Made by a program: the position numbers and the translations under genes. Positions 63,211-64,000 of a stretch of 64,000 nt of DNA are shown piece by piece. How positions within the stretch are numbered: the first letter of the stretch is position 1; every line of letters begins with the position of its first letter. The stretch comes from Cobetia amphilecti (GTDB taxonomy: Bacteria; Pseudomonadota; Gammaproteobacteria; Pseudomonadales; Halomonadaceae), in the NCBI RefSeq assembly GCF_030010415.1, contig NZ_JASCSA010000008.1; one strand, given 5' to 3'. The notes beneath the pieces were generated by a model. The model made no database searches, was not told where the DNA came from, and worked only from the letters and a program-made list of their open reading frames with translations.

Positions 63211-64000
63211 TCAAGTCTTCAGGCTCGCCGGTGACATGAAGCGCAGCTCGATGGCGACCGGGCACTGACGGATGCGCTGATGCCACTCTTGCTCCAGCCG
63301 CTCCCGCGTCATGTCCTGAGACGAATCCTCCGTCAGTACGACCACGACGATCAGTCTGAAATTGGCATCAAGGGTGCGGTCCGCCAGCAGCGCCTCGTAG
63401 AGCAGACTTTGCAGCACCGTCTGCGCTCTGGCGTAGTGCTTGAGCACCTTCACTTCAATGAACGTGAAGGGGGCACTTTCTCCCTCGAGCAGCGCATCGA
63501 AGCAGGCATCGGTCTCGCCGACACGCACATGCCGCGTCATTCCACCGCTCGCACCACCGCCACCACCACCCGCAGTGGAGGACTCCTGCATCTGACGCAG
63601 CACCGCATCCTTCAGCTGGGTCATCTGCTGGCGATGATGATCCAGATGCTCGGCACGCGATAACGGCGCCTTCTCGTCGGTGCCGTCCTGCGGGCTCAAC
63701 AGCTGCGCAACATCGGCATCGTCGACGGCCTGCCCACTATCCTCATCTGCGGCTGATACCTGAGCCTCGGCGCCTACTCCGCCCTGCTGCCAATCACTCT
63801 CCCCCAGCGACTCCTGCACCTCGCGAGTCAGACGCTTCTCCTGCTCGGCTGGCGATAGCGTGCGCATGAAGGAGCGATCCTTGTCGTAATCCCCCGGCGC
63901 ATACAACTTGCCGTGATGATGGGTCACGAGTCGATAGAACACCGCCAGCACCAGCAGCGGAAACACCACGATGAAACCGATCAACGGCCAACGCTCCGCC
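63211..64000 (-). CDS. Membrane-anchored PD-(D/E)XK nuclease-like protein, 5'-truncated by window edge
   Basis: At least 263 residues; the frame stays open to the window end, so the true start is outside (a TTG at 63984 is possible). One hydrophobic helix (GFIVVFPLLVLAVFYRLV) is followed by a long acidic, low-complexity linker with a Gly run, then a C-terminal domain. In that domain DACFDALLEGESAPFTFIEVKVL supplies Asp and E-x-K, and QSLLYEALL matches the Q-x-x-x-Y motif of RecB/Cas4-type nucleases. The family is not recognised by name; the nuclease reading is inference from motif spacing. Confidence 0.7.
   Translation of the reverse strand, partial: AERWPLIGFIVVFPLLVLAVFYRLVTHHHGKLYAPGDYDKDRSFMRTLSPAEQEKRLTREVQESLGESDWQQGGVGAEAQVSAADEDSGQAVDDADVAQLLSPQDGTDEKAPLSRAEHLDHHRQQMTQLKDAVLRQMQESSTAGGGGGGASGGMTRHVRVGETDACFDALLEGESAPFTFIEVKVLKHYARAQTVLQSLLYEALLADRTLDANFRLIVVVVLTEDSSQDMTRERLEQEWHQRIRQCPVAIELRFMSPASLKT

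Overview
The window is a GC-rich, gene-dense stretch of a chromosome from a gammaproteobacterium, most likely a marine or halotolerant member of the Halomonadaceae (Cobetia/Halomonas type). That placement is an inference from gene content: an N-type (Na+-translocating) ATPase operon, carnitine-to-glycine-betaine conversion, a CIO-type cytochrome bd oxidase, polyhydroxyalkanoate synthase and several membrane diguanylate cyclases. I see no rRNA, tRNA, CRISPR array, insertion sequence or phage gene. Two genes run off the window edges: an MHS-type transporter at the left and a membrane-anchored nuclease-like protein at the right.

Layout. 1-8.3 kb: the end of an MFS symporter, a GntR/UTRA regulator and a divergent six-gene operon (binding protein, phosphodiesterase-superfamily enzyme, two permeases, ATPase, HAD phosphatase), apparently for uptake and cleavage of a phosphorylated or phosphonate compound. 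Two copies of a dre-like operator flank the divergent region. 8.4-9.6 kb: an orphan CofD-like protein. 9.7-14.1 kb: oxyanion resistance, with chromate transporter ChrA and an arsR-GAPDH-arsJ operon whose GAPDH gene carries a one-base deletion. 14.6-29.4 kb: mixed housekeeping and accessory genes (thioredoxin, a yellow/MRJP-like lipoprotein, a NERD protein, LysR and GlxA/AraC regulators, a TRIC/UPF0126 membrane protein, a diguanylate cyclase, a sodium:solute symporter with a small partner, an MFS exporter and three oxidoreductases). 29.5-35.6 kb: cydABDC, encoding cytochrome bd oxidase and its thiol exporter.

36-48.8 kb is the most striking region. It holds a complete N-ATPase operon in the order atpDCQRBEFAG, followed on the same strand by a PHA synthase, a FabI-like reductase, a MaoC-phosphate acetyltransferase fusion and acetate kinase. 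A good FNR/Anr-type box lies upstream of atpD, in the region shared with the divergent cyd operon. Together these look like a low-oxygen energy module: bd oxidase for microaerobic respiration, acyl-CoA and acetyl-phosphate enzymes for redox balancing and substrate-level ATP, and the N-ATPase spending ATP to export Na+. Two translationally coupled diguanylate cyclases follow on the opposite strand, and the last one overlaps the end of ackA.

51.6-59.3 kb: a D-erythronate/L-threonate catabolic operon (GntP-family permease, DenD, OtnI, OtnC, OtnK, LtnD) divergent from a LacI regulator, with two overlapping palindromic operators between them. 59.5-63.1 kb: a carnitine operon (BKACE, carnitine dehydrogenase, thioesterase) and an alpha/beta hydrolase. 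Short tandem repeats of different unit lengths recur in intergenic DNA and in three reading frames.
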